Assembly: GCA_964426135.1 (NCBI GenBank)
Contig: CAYRPN010000007.1
Coordinates: 1 to 64,000, forward strand
Direction of reading: 5' to 3'
Length of the DNA: 64,000 bases
Source of the DNA: CAYRPN01 sp964426135
GTDB lineage: Bacteria > Planctomycetota > Phycisphaerae > Phycisphaerales > Phycisphaeraceae
A program made the translations under genes and the position numbers. The notes below the pieces were generated by a model. That model was not told where the DNA came from. It saw only the letters and a program-made list of their open reading frames with translations, and did no database searches. This document shows, one piece after another, positions 53,170-62,420 of this stretch (its first letter is position 1; the number at the start of each line of letters is the position of its first letter).

Positions 53170-53368
53170 CTAGCCCGGATTATTCATGAGCTTGCACAGG
53201 AGCCGCGCACGAAGTAAGCGGTTCGTCAGATTCCACGCGCGTCATTTTCACACGGACGCCCCGAACATCCTGTCCGGCCGCGAAAGAAGGTCGAGGTCGT
53301 CAAAAACGCTGCGAACTCCGCTTACTTCGTGCGCGGCTCCTTCTGAAGCCTCGAATAATCCGGGCTAG
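53170..53368. repeat. 199-bp inverted-repeat element, GCACGAAGTAAGCGG family, copy 2
   Basis: The termini CTAGCCCGGATTATTC (53170-53185) and GAATAATCCGGGCTAG (53353-53368) are perfect 16-bp inverted repeats. The inner blocks GAGCCGCGCACGAAGTAAGC and GCTTACTTCGTGCGCGGCTC are also exact reverse complements. The inner block is shared with the inverted repeat at 1459-1611, whose outer flanks differ. Confidence 0.85.
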
Positions 53369-53672
53369 ACTCTGACGTGCCCACGGTTGGCGTTGCTGTC
53401 GAAGCAGCAGGCGGCGGCGTGACGATGCGTCCGCGACGGCCCGCTGCGGCCGGCAACGGCCCGCCGCGGTTGCCGTCTTCAGTGTGTTCATCGCAACGCT
53501 GGTACGCCGCACCCGCTTGCAAAACGCCTGACCGCCATCGCTTCGCCGACGTATTCCATGCCAGCTCGAGGTCGGCCGAAGCACTGGCGGTGAACGCCCG
53601 TGCCGACCAGGCAAGCGCACAAAAAACCCTTGCAATCAGCGGGAAAACCGCGGATTCCAAGGGTGATTCAAG

Positions 53673-53733
53673 CGGAGAGAGAGGGATTCGAACCCTCGGT
53701 GGAGTAAACCCCACGCCGGTTTTCGAAACCGGC
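53673..53733 (-). other. 3' part of a tRNA-Ser(CGA) gene: probable attachment site
   Basis: Read on the minus strand, the segment supplies the anticodon arm GCCGGT-TTCGAAA-ACCGGC (anticodon CGA), a long class II variable arm, the T arm GAGGG-TTCGAAT-CCCTC, the 3' acceptor strand TCTCTCC and discriminator G. Upstream of the anticodon stem (beyond 53733) no D arm or 5' acceptor strand (GGAGAGA) follows; instead the sequence belongs to the mobile element. A tRNA cut at the anticodon stem and retained as a 3' half is the typical trace of tyrosine-integrase insertion. The chromosome lies on the left side and the element on the right. Confidence 0.85.
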
Positions 53734-53919
53734 AACGACACCCCGGATTCGTCGGGCGAAACCGCGATTCCTTCCGCCACACCAGCAGTAGCCCCGGCAG
53801 TTGCGAGCGCCGACGCTGATCTTGCCGCCCTGATCTCGGCCTGGCCGAAGCTGTCGCCGGCGGTGCGTGCCGGCATCGTCGCGATGGCCCGCGTGGCAAC
53901 GCATGGCGATCCCGCATAA
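53734..53919 (+). pseudogene. C-terminal remnant of a tyrosine integrase
   Basis: The plus-strand frame that crosses the tRNA fragment continues with about 60 residues ending DLAALISAWPKLSPAVRAGI, then VAMARVATHGDPA and a stop. The pattern DLxxLIxAWPxLxxxVRxGIVAMV is what I know as the extreme C-terminus of many planctomycete tyrosine recombinases. No recombinase catalytic domain lies upstream here. The simplest reading is that the attachment core lies inside the 3' end of the integrase gene, so integration left the last 60 codons at this end and the body of the gene at the far end, outside the window. Confidence 0.6.
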
Positions 53920-54259
53920 AGCGTCATATTTGCGAATGAACTGCGATATTCTTGTCGTCGCCTCTCTTCTGCCGATCTCGTCATCGACACGGAACAGGCC
54001 CGCGCCGCCAATGGCTTGCCCCTGGCGGGCGTCCGCGAATTCGGACGGGGCGAAGGCGGTCGGCGACTCGGGCGCGCCAGCGGGCATCTAATGCGAATTG
54101 GCGCGCGGTCGGTCGCGCGTGCGGGCGCGTGCCTAGGCGCGCGAGGGGGGGGTAGAGGGGGGCAGCCGGCGCGCTCGTCGATGTCGAGATGCCCTCCCAA
54201 ATTTTCGGCGCGTTTGGCGGCCCGCTCATCATTGCGAAGTCGCCCACGGTGGTTGACCA
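53920..54259. other. 340-bp spacer inside the mobile element
   Basis: It contains two G-tracts (about 54145-54165) and alternating GCGC sequence near 54102-54145. No gene, terminator hairpin with T-tract or attachment repeat could be identified. Confidence 0.45.
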
Positions 54260-54733
54260 TCACGGGCGGCCTGGTGTCACCGTGTAGATGAACCAGAGCG
54301 CAAGACCACCCACGAACGCAATCGCAAACGCGACAATCATCGTCCATTTGAGAATCGCGAACATAGCGTCGGCTGCGGGCGACTCGTCCGACTGTTGTTC
54401 TGTTGGCGGTGGAGGGGGAGGCGGTGCTGCATTCACAGCAGCGTCTCGCGCGGCATCGGCTTTCTGTTGCTCCTCGGCACGCTGAGCGATTTCGAGTTGC
54501 TCTCGCAGGTGCGCGACGCGAAGCCTGATGTAACGGGCGGCGGTTCTGTCGAGGTTGCCATCGGATTCGGCGAACGCCTTCGACCAAATCCACGGCACGG
54601 GTTGCTTCGCTGCGATCTCTTCGCCAGCGCGTTCGTAGAAGAGCCGGTCGATCTCATTCGGCAGCGCGGGGCGGCGCAGCTTGTTCCAAAGCCATTGCAG
54701 GGGATTCCCGGATTCAGACTCGTGGTGAGACAT
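54260..54733 (-). CDS. small protein with C-terminal membrane helix, mobile element cargo
   Basis: This 157-residue protein has a charged helical N-terminal domain (RLFYERAGEEIAAKQPVPWI, then AFAESDGNLDRTAARYIRLR) that resembles a small domain seen in several bacterial proteins, an Ala/Glu-rich helix, a run of seven prolines and one C-terminal transmembrane segment (MFAILKWTMIVAFAIAFVGG and following). The topology is N-in with a short tail. It follows the 1494-residue gene by 33 bp on the same strand. In podoviruses small membrane proteins near the internal-virion genes include holins, but one C-terminal helix does not establish that. Confidence 0.6.
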   Translation of the reverse strand: MSHHESESGNPLQWLWNKLRRPALPNEIDRLFYERAGEEIAAKQPVPWIWSKAFAESDGNLDRTAARYIRLRVAHLREQLEIAQRAEEQQKADAARDAAVNAAPPPPPPPTEQQSDESPAADAMFAILKWTMIVAFAIAFVGGLALWFIYTVTPGRP

Positions 54734-54766
54734 GCCGTGTCACAGTCTACCGCGCCGGTCGTTGCT

Positions 54767-57700
54767 TCACGGCGTCGGCGTCCTGGGCCTCATGCGTCGC
54801 TGCTCCTCCATGAGCCGTTCGGTCAGCAGCGGGTCGAAGCCCATCAGCCGATTGGACAGCCTGAACCAGATGAGATTCTGCAAGGGCACGCTGCGGCGCA
54901 TCATGTGCCAGTGCCGTAGCTGGAAGTCGGTGTTCGGGTCGACGGCGGCGCCGGTGACTTTGAAAGTGCGTTCCGCAAGGTCGGCCACGGGCGACAGCGA
55001 GCCGAGCAAGCCTTCGCCGCGGAACGGGCCGGCAGCGATGGAATCGGAGCGGAGCATCGCGCCCGGGCCTACGCCCATACGGTCGAAGAACGCCAGCGGG
55101 CGGTTGAAGACGCCGGTGATGCCCGACGAGTTGACGACGGCGTAGGTCATGCCGGCGGGGTTCTCCTGCCAGAGCGCGGCCGTTTCGTCGAACGTGCGCC
55201 GGCCTGAGAGGTGATTGCGGATCGCGTCGACCATGGCGCCGGTGCCCATGTAGGCGAAGATCGTGGCGATCTGGCGGCCGGCGGGGCGCTGGGCCAGCGG
55301 TCGCGCGACGAGGTTGCCCCAGGCGAAGGCGAAGCTGCTGAACTGGTTAAAGAGCTTGCCCCACCAGTTGTCATTCATCAGCGGGCGATCCAGCAGCCCG
55401 GGGCGGATGATCATCGCGCGATCCACGGCGAAACTCACGGCGCTGGTGTAGGTCTCATAGAGCGGGCGCACGGCGTCGCCTTCTTCGGCGAGCCAGCGGC
55501 CGGCGTCGGGCAGGATGACGCCCTTGTGATTCTTTGCCATGTCGCCGGCGTCGGCGTACATCGCGCTCATCGTCTGGCCGTTCTCGTCGGTGCCGTAGCG
55601 GTGCAGCAGGCCCATGAGCTTGCGGGCGGTTTCCGCGTTGATACCGCGCTGGGCGAGCCATGCGGCGTCGAAGTTGCTCAGGCCCACGTCGCGCGGGGTG
55701 AGTCCTTCGTCGGCCATGCGGATGAGCCGGCGGCTGTGCTGCGTGATTCGATCCATCGCGATGTAGGCGGCGGCGCGGCGAATGTAGCGGTTCCACGGGT
55801 TCGCGAGGTTCACTTCATTGAACGCGCGGGTGAGCCTGTCCAGCCCGACGCTGATGGCGCCGGTGACCTTCCTCGTCGCGCCGAAGCCGACGCCCGGCTG
55901 CACGCCGCTGTCGATGTCGCCCATCGTGAGCACGCGCGACTGCTCGGCTTCGAACGCCAAGCCCATGAGTTGCAGGTCGCGCTTCGCCGCGGTCTTGAGC
56001 GGGGCGATCGCCTTTACCATCGCCTTGACGTTGCGGGGCACGCTCGTGACGTCGGCGAAGAGCGTCACGGACGCCACGTCGTTGATCATCGAAAGCACCT
56101 GGGAGCCGAGCATCGCGAGATAGTTGGTCTTCAGCGCGGTGCTGCCGGCCCACTCCATGAAGGCGTGCGCCCCGTCGCTCTGCTGGCTGCGGGTGCCCAG
56201 CAGGTCGGCGAGCCGGCGATCGAGCCTGACGGTCGCGCGGTGTGCGTCGCGCTGGAGCCTGACGGCGTGACTGCTGCCGGTGGCGCGGTCGATTTCCGTC
56301 GCCTGGTTCACCATGCGGCGGAAGGCGTCCTTGACGTGCAGGGTGAAGTCCTCCGGCGTCTTCAGCTTGTCGCCCATCGTGCCGAGCCAGCCGGCGGCCT
56401 GGGCCTCCTTGATCGCCTTCATCGCGGCGATGCGCCCGCCCACGGTCTGCGTGTAGGACGCGGTGACGCGCTCGAGGTCGCCGTCGAGGAAGCGGGCGGC
56501 GGCGGGGTCGCTCTCATCGAGTTCCAGCGTGCGCTTCATCAGCGGGGAGCCGCCGGCGAACGAATGCTCGACGCCGTGCTCGTGCTGGGGATCGACGATC
56601 TTGGTGTAGACGCCCTCGGCCTGGCGGTCGAAGTATTCGTTGACGGCCTCTCCGTACCTGGTGAAGAGGTCGGCATCCTTCGCGGCAAGATCGCCCTCGG
56701 TGCGGACGTCTTCATCGATGCGCAGATTGTCGCGCACGTCGTCGATCAACGGGCGATCGCCCGGTTCGTAGTAGAAGCGCTCGCCGGTCTCCGGGTCATA
56801 GCCCATGTCGCGGGCCTTGCGCCATGAGCGGACGAGCCACGCCTTGAAATCCTTCTTCCCAGTCTCGACGTTCTGGCGGATGAAGCGGCGGGTGAAGTAG
56901 AACTTCGCCGCGTCGTTGAAGTCCTGCACGTCGCGGAGCCGCGCCTCGGCGGTTTCGAGCTTCGTCTCGGCGGCCCGCACCTTCGCCTCCGCGGTGAGCC
57001 GGGCGCGCTCGTCGACGAGCTGGCGGGCACGCTCGATGACACGCTTGGGCACGAGGTAATACTCGCGGCGCCAGAACTTGCCGCGGCGTTCGTGCACGGC
57101 CCACACTTCATCGGTGAGCAGCTTGATCGTGCGGATGAGCGTCGGGTCGCCCACTCTGACGCGCACCAAGTCGCGCATGCCCTGCGTGTCGAAGTTGACG
57201 CGCCGGCGTCCGCCGATGCGCACTTCCTGGTCGGCGCGGAGATTGCGGCCCCATGCGTAGAGCTTGCGCCCGATCCATTCGCGGTCGATGCCGGTGAAGA
57301 CTTCCTTCACGCCCGGCGTCGGGTGCGCCTCGGCCGGGGCGAGCGGCTTGTCGAGGTCGTCGCCCACCTGGACGAACACGGCCTCCAGTTCATCGTTGGC
57401 GGTGGCGGCGTCAGCCTCGGCCTGGCGCAAGGCCCGCTTGCCGGGGAGCAAGCCGACCTGATCCGCCGCGTCGAGCATGTCGTCGTAGAACTTGCGGGTG
57501 GAATCGACGGCCTTCTGCAGCGCCGGCGGGATCGCCTGCCGGCTCTCCGTGATGAAGCCATCGGCGATCGCCTTCTGCTCGCGCATCACCTTGACGGCGG
57601 CGGCCTGGAAGTCGGCGTAGGCGTTGCGGGCGGGGATGGTGACGGCGTTGCCCGCGGCGTCGGTGTATGTGATCGCCTCGCGGTTGAGCCACGCGGCGGC

Positions 57701-59251
57701 CTTCTTGAACCCGGTGAACGCCACGCGGTCGGCCTCGTCGCGACCGAAGAGAAGCCCATGCTCCAGCGCCGGGTTGTACGCCTCGCGCACGTCGCGGAGA
57801 TAGCCGGCGAGCCTCGCCTGGTAGACGTCCTTGAACGCCTCGGCGGGGGTCACGCCCTTGAAGCCGGTGGGGTCGGCGGCGGCGGCCTGGCTGACGGTGC
57901 CGTCGTAGAAGAACACGCGGCGGATGGTGTCGAGGATCGGTAGCGAGCCGGCGCTCCGCTCCAGCGCGCCCATCGGTGTGAACAGCGACATGCCCTTGGC
58001 GATCAGGCTCGTGCCGCTCATGGCGATCGTGTCGCGGATGCCCTCGGCCAGTTCCTTCGCGCCGGCGGCTTTCGCTCCTGTCGCAGCGCCGCCCCATTCC
58101 TGCATCGCCTCATTGAGCGAGCGCTCCAGAGGCGTGAATGCGTCGTAGTCGTCCTGAAGGGGATGGCGCAGGATGTCGATGCGCTTGCCGGCCTTCGCAT
58201 AATGGGCCTGCACTTCGTCGGCGAGCTGCGCATTAAGGTCGCCGGCGATCTTCTGCTGCGGATCGGAGCGGCGCAGCAGCACGGGCACGGCCTCGTCGCG
58301 CGTCGGCGTCTTCTTCAGCAGGTCGCGCAGCGCCGCCTCGCCGTCCTCCATCGCGGTGACGACGTTGCGGGGTTTCCGCATGGCGGCGGGCTGGAGCGCG
58401 CGGGCCTGGCCACCGGGGGCGGGGGCCACGGGGTCGATACTGTGCTCGATGGTCTCGACGATCTCGCTCTCAAATGCCCGGTCGAGTTTGGTGCGGATGT
58501 CGGCGATCGTGTCGCTGGGGAACACGCGCGCGACCTGCTTCCTCGAAAGCATCTGCGTCGGCGACGAGAGCCAGCCGAGCAAGCCGCCGAAGCCTGCCCC
58601 GGTCGCCGCGGCGGCGATGTCGGCTTCGAGACGATCGACGGGCCTGCCGCTGCTGATGGCGTTGAGCGCCTCCTCCTGGATCACGTTGCTGGCGGCTGCG
58701 GCGCCGGCGGCTCTCATCACGTTGCGGATGGTGCGGGCGGTGCCGACGCCCTTCTCGACGCGTCCGAAGACGTTGCCCACCGGCACGAAGTTGATCGGGT
58801 CGGCGATGTTGGCGGCCATTCCGGGCACGATGTTCGCCATGAAGCCGGCTTCGCCCATCGCGCGGTAGTCGTCCCAGTTCTGACGCAGCACGTGCAGCGT
58901 GGTCTCGAACTCGTCGGGCGACTGCGCAGCGAGCAAGGCGTCGTAGCCCTGCACGGCGTAGGGGTGCGCTTCGTAGAAGGCGGGGTCGCCAAGTTGACGC
59001 GGGATCCATTCGCCGGCGAGCGGGCCTCCGCGAAAGAACGATTGCCCGCTGAGCACGCGCGACACTCGCTCATGCAAGAACGATCCCACGATGTTCGACT
59101 GGCGGGCGTGCTCCGGCAGCAGGCCCAGCCCAAGGAAGCCGGCGCTCGCCTGGGGCTGGGGTGACGGGTCGGCCTCGCGGCGCTCCAGCAGCAGCGAGCG
59201 AAGGCGGTCTTCAGGTTGGGCGGCGGTGGATGTGGGGGCGATGATGGGCAT
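54767..59251 (-). CDS. giant putative phage internal virion protein
   Basis: This 1494-residue protein without a signal peptide has long helical stretches separated by Ala/Gly-rich hydrophobic segments (for example NIVPGMAANIADPINFVPVG and AAATGAGFGGLLGWLSSP). The phrase ADPINFVPVG and the C-terminal QFSSFAFAWGNLVARPLAQR and TIFAYMGTGAMVDAIRNHLS recall very large internal virion (ejection) proteins of podoviruses such as T7 gp16. No lytic transglycosylase domain is visible. Its start shares one base with the stop of the 881-residue gene (TGATG), implying translational coupling, and the order medium-then-giant matches T7 gp15-gp16. The assignment rests on pattern and context. Confidence 0.55.
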   Translation of the reverse strand: MPIIAPTSTAAQPEDRLRSLLLERREADPSPQPQASAGFLGLGLLPEHARQSNIVGSFLHERVSRVLSGQSFFRGGPLAGEWIPRQLGDPAFYEAHPYAVQGYDALLAAQSPDEFETTLHVLRQNWDDYRAMGEAGFMANIVPGMAANIADPINFVPVGNVFGRVEKGVGTARTIRNVMRAAGAAAASNVIQEEALNAISSGRPVDRLEADIAAAATGAGFGGLLGWLSSPTQMLSRKQVARVFPSDTIADIRTKLDRAFESEIVETIEHSIDPVAPAPGGQARALQPAAMRKPRNVVTAMEDGEAALRDLLKKTPTRDEAVPVLLRRSDPQQKIAGDLNAQLADEVQAHYAKAGKRIDILRHPLQDDYDAFTPLERSLNEAMQEWGGAATGAKAAGAKELAEGIRDTIAMSGTSLIAKGMSLFTPMGALERSAGSLPILDTIRRVFFYDGTVSQAAAADPTGFKGVTPAEAFKDVYQARLAGYLRDVREAYNPALEHGLLFGRDEADRVAFTGFKKAAAWLNREAITYTDAAGNAVTIPARNAYADFQAAAVKVMREQKAIADGFITESRQAIPPALQKAVDSTRKFYDDMLDAADQVGLLPGKRALRQAEADAATANDELEAVFVQVGDDLDKPLAPAEAHPTPGVKEVFTGIDREWIGRKLYAWGRNLRADQEVRIGGRRRVNFDTQGMRDLVRVRVGDPTLIRTIKLLTDEVWAVHERRGKFWRREYYLVPKRVIERARQLVDERARLTAEAKVRAAETKLETAEARLRDVQDFNDAAKFYFTRRFIRQNVETGKKDFKAWLVRSWRKARDMGYDPETGERFYYEPGDRPLIDDVRDNLRIDEDVRTEGDLAAKDADLFTRYGEAVNEYFDRQAEGVYTKIVDPQHEHGVEHSFAGGSPLMKRTLELDESDPAAARFLDGDLERVTASYTQTVGGRIAAMKAIKEAQAAGWLGTMGDKLKTPEDFTLHVKDAFRRMVNQATEIDRATGSSHAVRLQRDAHRATVRLDRRLADLLGTRSQQSDGAHAFMEWAGSTALKTNYLAMLGSQVLSMINDVASVTLFADVTSVPRNVKAMVKAIAPLKTAAKRDLQLMGLAFEAEQSRVLTMGDIDSGVQPGVGFGATRKVTGAISVGLDRLTRAFNEVNLANPWNRYIRRAAAYIAMDRITQHSRRLIRMADEGLTPRDVGLSNFDAAWLAQRGINAETARKLMGLLHRYGTDENGQTMSAMYADAGDMAKNHKGVILPDAGRWLAEEGDAVRPLYETYTSAVSFAVDRAMIIRPGLLDRPLMNDNWWGKLFNQFSSFAFAWGNLVARPLAQRPAGRQIATIFAYMGTGAMVDAIRNHLSGRRTFDETAALWQENPAGMTYAVVNSSGITGVFNRPLAFFDRMGVGPGAMLRSDSIAAGPFRGEGLLGSLSPVADLAERTFKVTGAAVDPNTDFQLRHWHMMRRSVPLQNLIWFRLSNRLMGFDPLLTERLMEEQRRMRPRTPTP

Positions 59252-61896
59252 CAGGGCTTGCTCCTGTCGCGGCGGTCGCGCTTCAGTTCATCCTCGGGCA
59301 CGATGAGAGAATCAGGCGGCTCTTCGCCGGCGTGTGACGTTGTGGCGAATCCGAACGACGGCATCTCCAGCGCGTCGAAGAAGCCCATGCGCTCCTTCTC
59401 GGCGAGCTTGGCGCGGAGCCATCGCAGATGTTTCTCGGTGACGAGGTTGTCGATCTTGTCGAGGTGCGGGGAGTACGGGCGTCCGTTGTCGCGCAGGCCG
59501 CGCTCGATGACAACCCACTCGATCACGTTCGCCTTGCGATGGATCACGTCCTGGCGGAACTTCGCGGCCTGCTTCGTCTCGACCAGCGCCGCCTGGGCCC
59601 GCGCCTTCTCGGCCTTCTGGTAGCGCGTCTGCGGCTGCCACTCGACGGGCCGGCCGTCCTTGTCGGTGAGCGCGATGAGCGGATCGTCGATCTTGACGAA
59701 GCGGAAGCCGCGCACGCCCGGCAGCGTCGTCGGTCGCCAGTCGTCGAAGTCCGCGTCGGCGCTGATGCGGCCCGCCTTCTGCGCCTCGGCGAAGTCGGCC
59801 TTCCACTCGCTGCCGGCGGTCGGCGTCCAGCGCAGCGGCTCCAGCGCGACGGGCAGGCCGGTCTTCTCGTCGGTGGCGGTGACGCTGCGGCTGTCGTGGC
59901 GCGGCATCATCCAAAGCTGGCCGTGCAGATTCGTGATGATGTAGTCGCTATCGATGTCGTAGGCGGCCAGCGCGAACGCCTGATCGCGGGCGGTGTCGCG
60001 GCTCCAGCCGGCGGCGCTGAGCGCGGCGTAGTAGTCGGTGGCGGCGTCGGTGAACTTCTGGAACAGCGCGGGCGGCGCCTGCGTCATGTCGAAGTCGGCG
60101 TCGCTCCACGCCTTGCGGAAAGCCTGCTGTGCAGCAGCGTCCTTCTCGAAGTCGCCGCGGATGTTCAAGAGCGTGCGGGTCATCGCGGCGCGGTCGATGC
60201 CCTCCATCGCCTTCGCGTTCACTGGGAGCGAGCCGCGGGCCAGCGCCAGCACGCGCTGCTGGAAGGCGGGGCTGGGCTTGTGCAGCGCGTCGGCGATCGT
60301 CGCCGGCGACTCCTGGTCGAGTCCACTGCTGATCATCGCCAGTCGCAATCGGGCGGTGTCGTTGAGCTTGCCCGCTTCCCTCATCGCGTCGGGCGCGGTG
60401 CGTCGCATCGTCCAGTAGAGCGCGGCGGCGCGTGCCACGGTCTCAGGGTTGTCGCTGCTGGCGCCGGCGTTCATCCAGTCAGTCAGGTGCTTGGGCACGC
60501 GGCCCAGCTTCGCCACGACGAGCGCGGCGCCTTCGTTCGTGGTGGGGTTGCCGCCGGCGTCGAGCACGCCGATGGATTGCATCGTCTGCACGATGGCCTT
60601 GTCGTCGCCGGCGGTGAGCGGTTGCGGCTTGCCGGTCAGCGCCTCGCCGACGCGGAAGAGTGAATCGTCGAACTGAACGCGCTGGGTGAGTTGCTGCTGA
60701 AGGTGCAGCGCCCGGCTGGGATCGAGCGCGGCGGGGTCGCCTGGGTTCTTCTCGAAGGCGGCAACGCGGTTGCCGATCTCTGTCAGCAATTCGCCGGGGC
60801 CGCGGCTGCCGGTGACGATGCTCGCCTGGAGCGCGTCGGCGTGCTGCTGCTGGGCGTCCCGCACCATGCCGGCGCGTTCGCGGTCGAGCTTCTCATTCAA
60901 CTGGCCGGCGAGCGATGGGTCGATCTGATTCGACTTCGCCGCGCTCTCGATGGCGCGGCGGCGGATCGCCACGGGGAGCGCCGTCATCTGCGCGTAGCGC
61001 TGGATGAAGGCGTCGGCCTGCTCGTTGCGGCGCTGGGCCTGGGCGGCGCCGGCCCGCGCGATGAGAATCTCCGCGTCGTCGGGGAAGTGCTGCTTCAGGA
61101 CGGGCAGGAACTTCTCCAGCGTGGCGCTGTCGCCGCGGAGCGCCACGGCCTTGATCGCCGGCATAAGCGTCGCCAGCGATTCGGCCTCCGTCTTGCGGAA
61201 CGCCTTGCCGATGTTCGTCGCCTGCTGGATGAACTGGTCGGCGGTCTCCTGCGTCACTTTTCCAGCCTCGGCTGCCGATGCGATGCCGCCGGCGAGACTG
61301 GCCGTCGCGTCGGCGAACGTCTGCTCGAACATCGCCTCGCGGGCGCGGCGGATCGTCTGCATGGCCCGCGGCGTGAATGACTGCGTGAAGACGGCGCGCT
61401 CCTCGTCGCTGGCGTCGGGCGTCGCCTCCGCGATCAGCCGCGACACGGCGGCGGGCACGTCCTCGCCGGGCTGCAACAACTTTGCGAAGTTGCCCTCGGC
61501 GGCATCGTTCTCGACGCGCTCGCCCATCTTGCCCGCTTCGAAGCGTGCCCTCGCCAGCCGGTGGGCGCGGATGATCTCGGTGTGTTTGATCGACGGATCG
61601 AGCGGCAGGCCCAACTCGCCGCGGTGGTCGGCCTCCACCATCGTCTTGCGCACGTCAGCCTCGATCTCCCGCCGCTGTTCGTCGGCAATGTTGCCAAGTT
61701 GCGAAGTGACCTGCGCGGCAGCGCCCACGGCGGCGAGCACGTTCCTCGCGATCGTCGCTGTCTCGCTGGATGCAGGGACGACAGCGGACACGCCGGGCGC
61801 GGTGAGCGACTCCAACAGGCCCATGCGACGGACGGGCGGTGCTGCGTTGGCGGCGAGTGATTGGCGCGGAAGTGCGGTTTCGAGATCGGTGGGCAT
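59251..61896 (-). CDS. large putative phage internal virion protein
   Basis: This protein has about 881 residues. The ATG at 61896 (MPTDLETALPRQSL; CGGAGC at 8 bp) is better than an upstream frame. It is mostly helical with many Ala, Gln and Arg residues (EQRREIEADVRKTMVEADHR, ARFEAGKMGERVENDAAEGN, ERAVFTQSFTPRAMQTIRRA), and the C-terminal third is richer in Trp and Pro (WQPQTRYQKAEKARAQAALV). Length and position directly before the 1494-residue gene suggest a gp15-like ejection protein. It contains no capsid, portal or terminase motif. Function is inferred from context and size. Confidence 0.5.
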   Translation of the reverse strand: MPTDLETALPRQSLAANAAPPVRRMGLLESLTAPGVSAVVPASSETATIARNVLAAVGAAAQVTSQLGNIADEQRREIEADVRKTMVEADHRGELGLPLDPSIKHTEIIRAHRLARARFEAGKMGERVENDAAEGNFAKLLQPGEDVPAAVSRLIAEATPDASDEERAVFTQSFTPRAMQTIRRAREAMFEQTFADATASLAGGIASAAEAGKVTQETADQFIQQATNIGKAFRKTEAESLATLMPAIKAVALRGDSATLEKFLPVLKQHFPDDAEILIARAGAAQAQRRNEQADAFIQRYAQMTALPVAIRRRAIESAAKSNQIDPSLAGQLNEKLDRERAGMVRDAQQQHADALQASIVTGSRGPGELLTEIGNRVAAFEKNPGDPAALDPSRALHLQQQLTQRVQFDDSLFRVGEALTGKPQPLTAGDDKAIVQTMQSIGVLDAGGNPTTNEGAALVVAKLGRVPKHLTDWMNAGASSDNPETVARAAALYWTMRRTAPDAMREAGKLNDTARLRLAMISSGLDQESPATIADALHKPSPAFQQRVLALARGSLPVNAKAMEGIDRAAMTRTLLNIRGDFEKDAAAQQAFRKAWSDADFDMTQAPPALFQKFTDAATDYYAALSAAGWSRDTARDQAFALAAYDIDSDYIITNLHGQLWMMPRHDSRSVTATDEKTGLPVALEPLRWTPTAGSEWKADFAEAQKAGRISADADFDDWRPTTLPGVRGFRFVKIDDPLIALTDKDGRPVEWQPQTRYQKAEKARAQAALVETKQAAKFRQDVIHRKANVIEWVVIERGLRDNGRPYSPHLDKIDNLVTEKHLRWLRAKLAEKERMGFFDALEMPSFGFATTSHAGEEPPDSLIVPEDELKRDRRDRSKP

Positions 61897-62052
61897 TTGC
61901 GAAGCTCCGGGATGTAGTGCTGTTGTCGAAGGTGGCGACGCGGTGACGCAAAATCTCAATAGTTGGCGTGCGGCGGCCTTCGCGATATGCTGTCGAATCG
62001 ACGATTGCGGGGCCAAAACACGCTCGCGAAGGCCGGGATAACCGCAATCGAT

Positions 62053-62080
62053 GGGCGACCTTCACACGGTCGCCCTTTTT
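62053..62080 (+). terminator. rho-independent terminator
   Basis: The 8-bp perfect stem GGGCGACC/GGTCGCCC with the loop TTCACAC is followed by TTTTT. It points to a plus-strand transcript ending about 150 bp upstream of the divergent internal-virion gene start; no gene is seen feeding it, so a small RNA from about 61950-62050 is possible. Confidence 0.75.
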
Positions 62081-62391
62081 CATTCTACCGCAGAAATTGC
62101 CGTGGTTTCGCACGGGCGGCGAAGTGACGGCGAATCTCGAAAAAAACAGACCGCGAAGGCGCGAACGCGGGCGAAAGCGGCGGTCGGCAGGCGCCGGCAG
62201 GTGGCGCTGGCGTGACGCAAAACCTTAATCGCGGTTGACCGGAAACCTCATGCGACATGAGAAAGCAGGTCGGTGCTGAGGCGGGGAGAGGGCGGGGCGT
62301 CGGGTCTCTCGCATAAGAGCGCGCGGCGCGGTCGCCTGGTCGTTTTCGGTCGTCCTACTGGCTCGCCTCGGGCCGCGCCCCTGGCGGCGAT

Positions 62392-62420
62392 TTGACAAGT
62401 TAAAGCGCGGCGAGCACAAT
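62392..62420 (+). promoter_or_regulatory. candidate sigma-70 promoter
   Basis: A perfect TTGACA (62392-62397) is followed 17 bp later by CACAAT (62415-62420), which matches four of six -10 bases. It would give a leader of about 215 nt before the ATG at 62643. Prediction by eye only. Confidence 0.35.

Larger units (their letters stand above)
52795..53672. other. 880-bp gene-free region with two long inverted-repeat elements
   Basis: It holds the 124-bp TIR element (52932-53055) and the 199-bp inverted-repeat element (53170-53368), then about 300 bp in which I see no gene, RNA or promoter before the tRNA-Ser fragment at 53673. Open frames crossing this region have no recognisable protein features. 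Confidence 0.55.

Noticed and set aside
53673..53780. Complete tRNA-Ser gene
   Set aside because: Only the anticodon arm, variable arm, T arm and 3' acceptor strand are present; no D arm or GGAGAGA 5' strand follows, so it is a 3' fragment, not a functional gene.
53322..54593. 423-residue minus-strand open frame across the attachment site
   Set aside because: It runs from chromosome into the element through the tRNA fragment and opposite better candidates; Arg-rich, low-complexity shadow.
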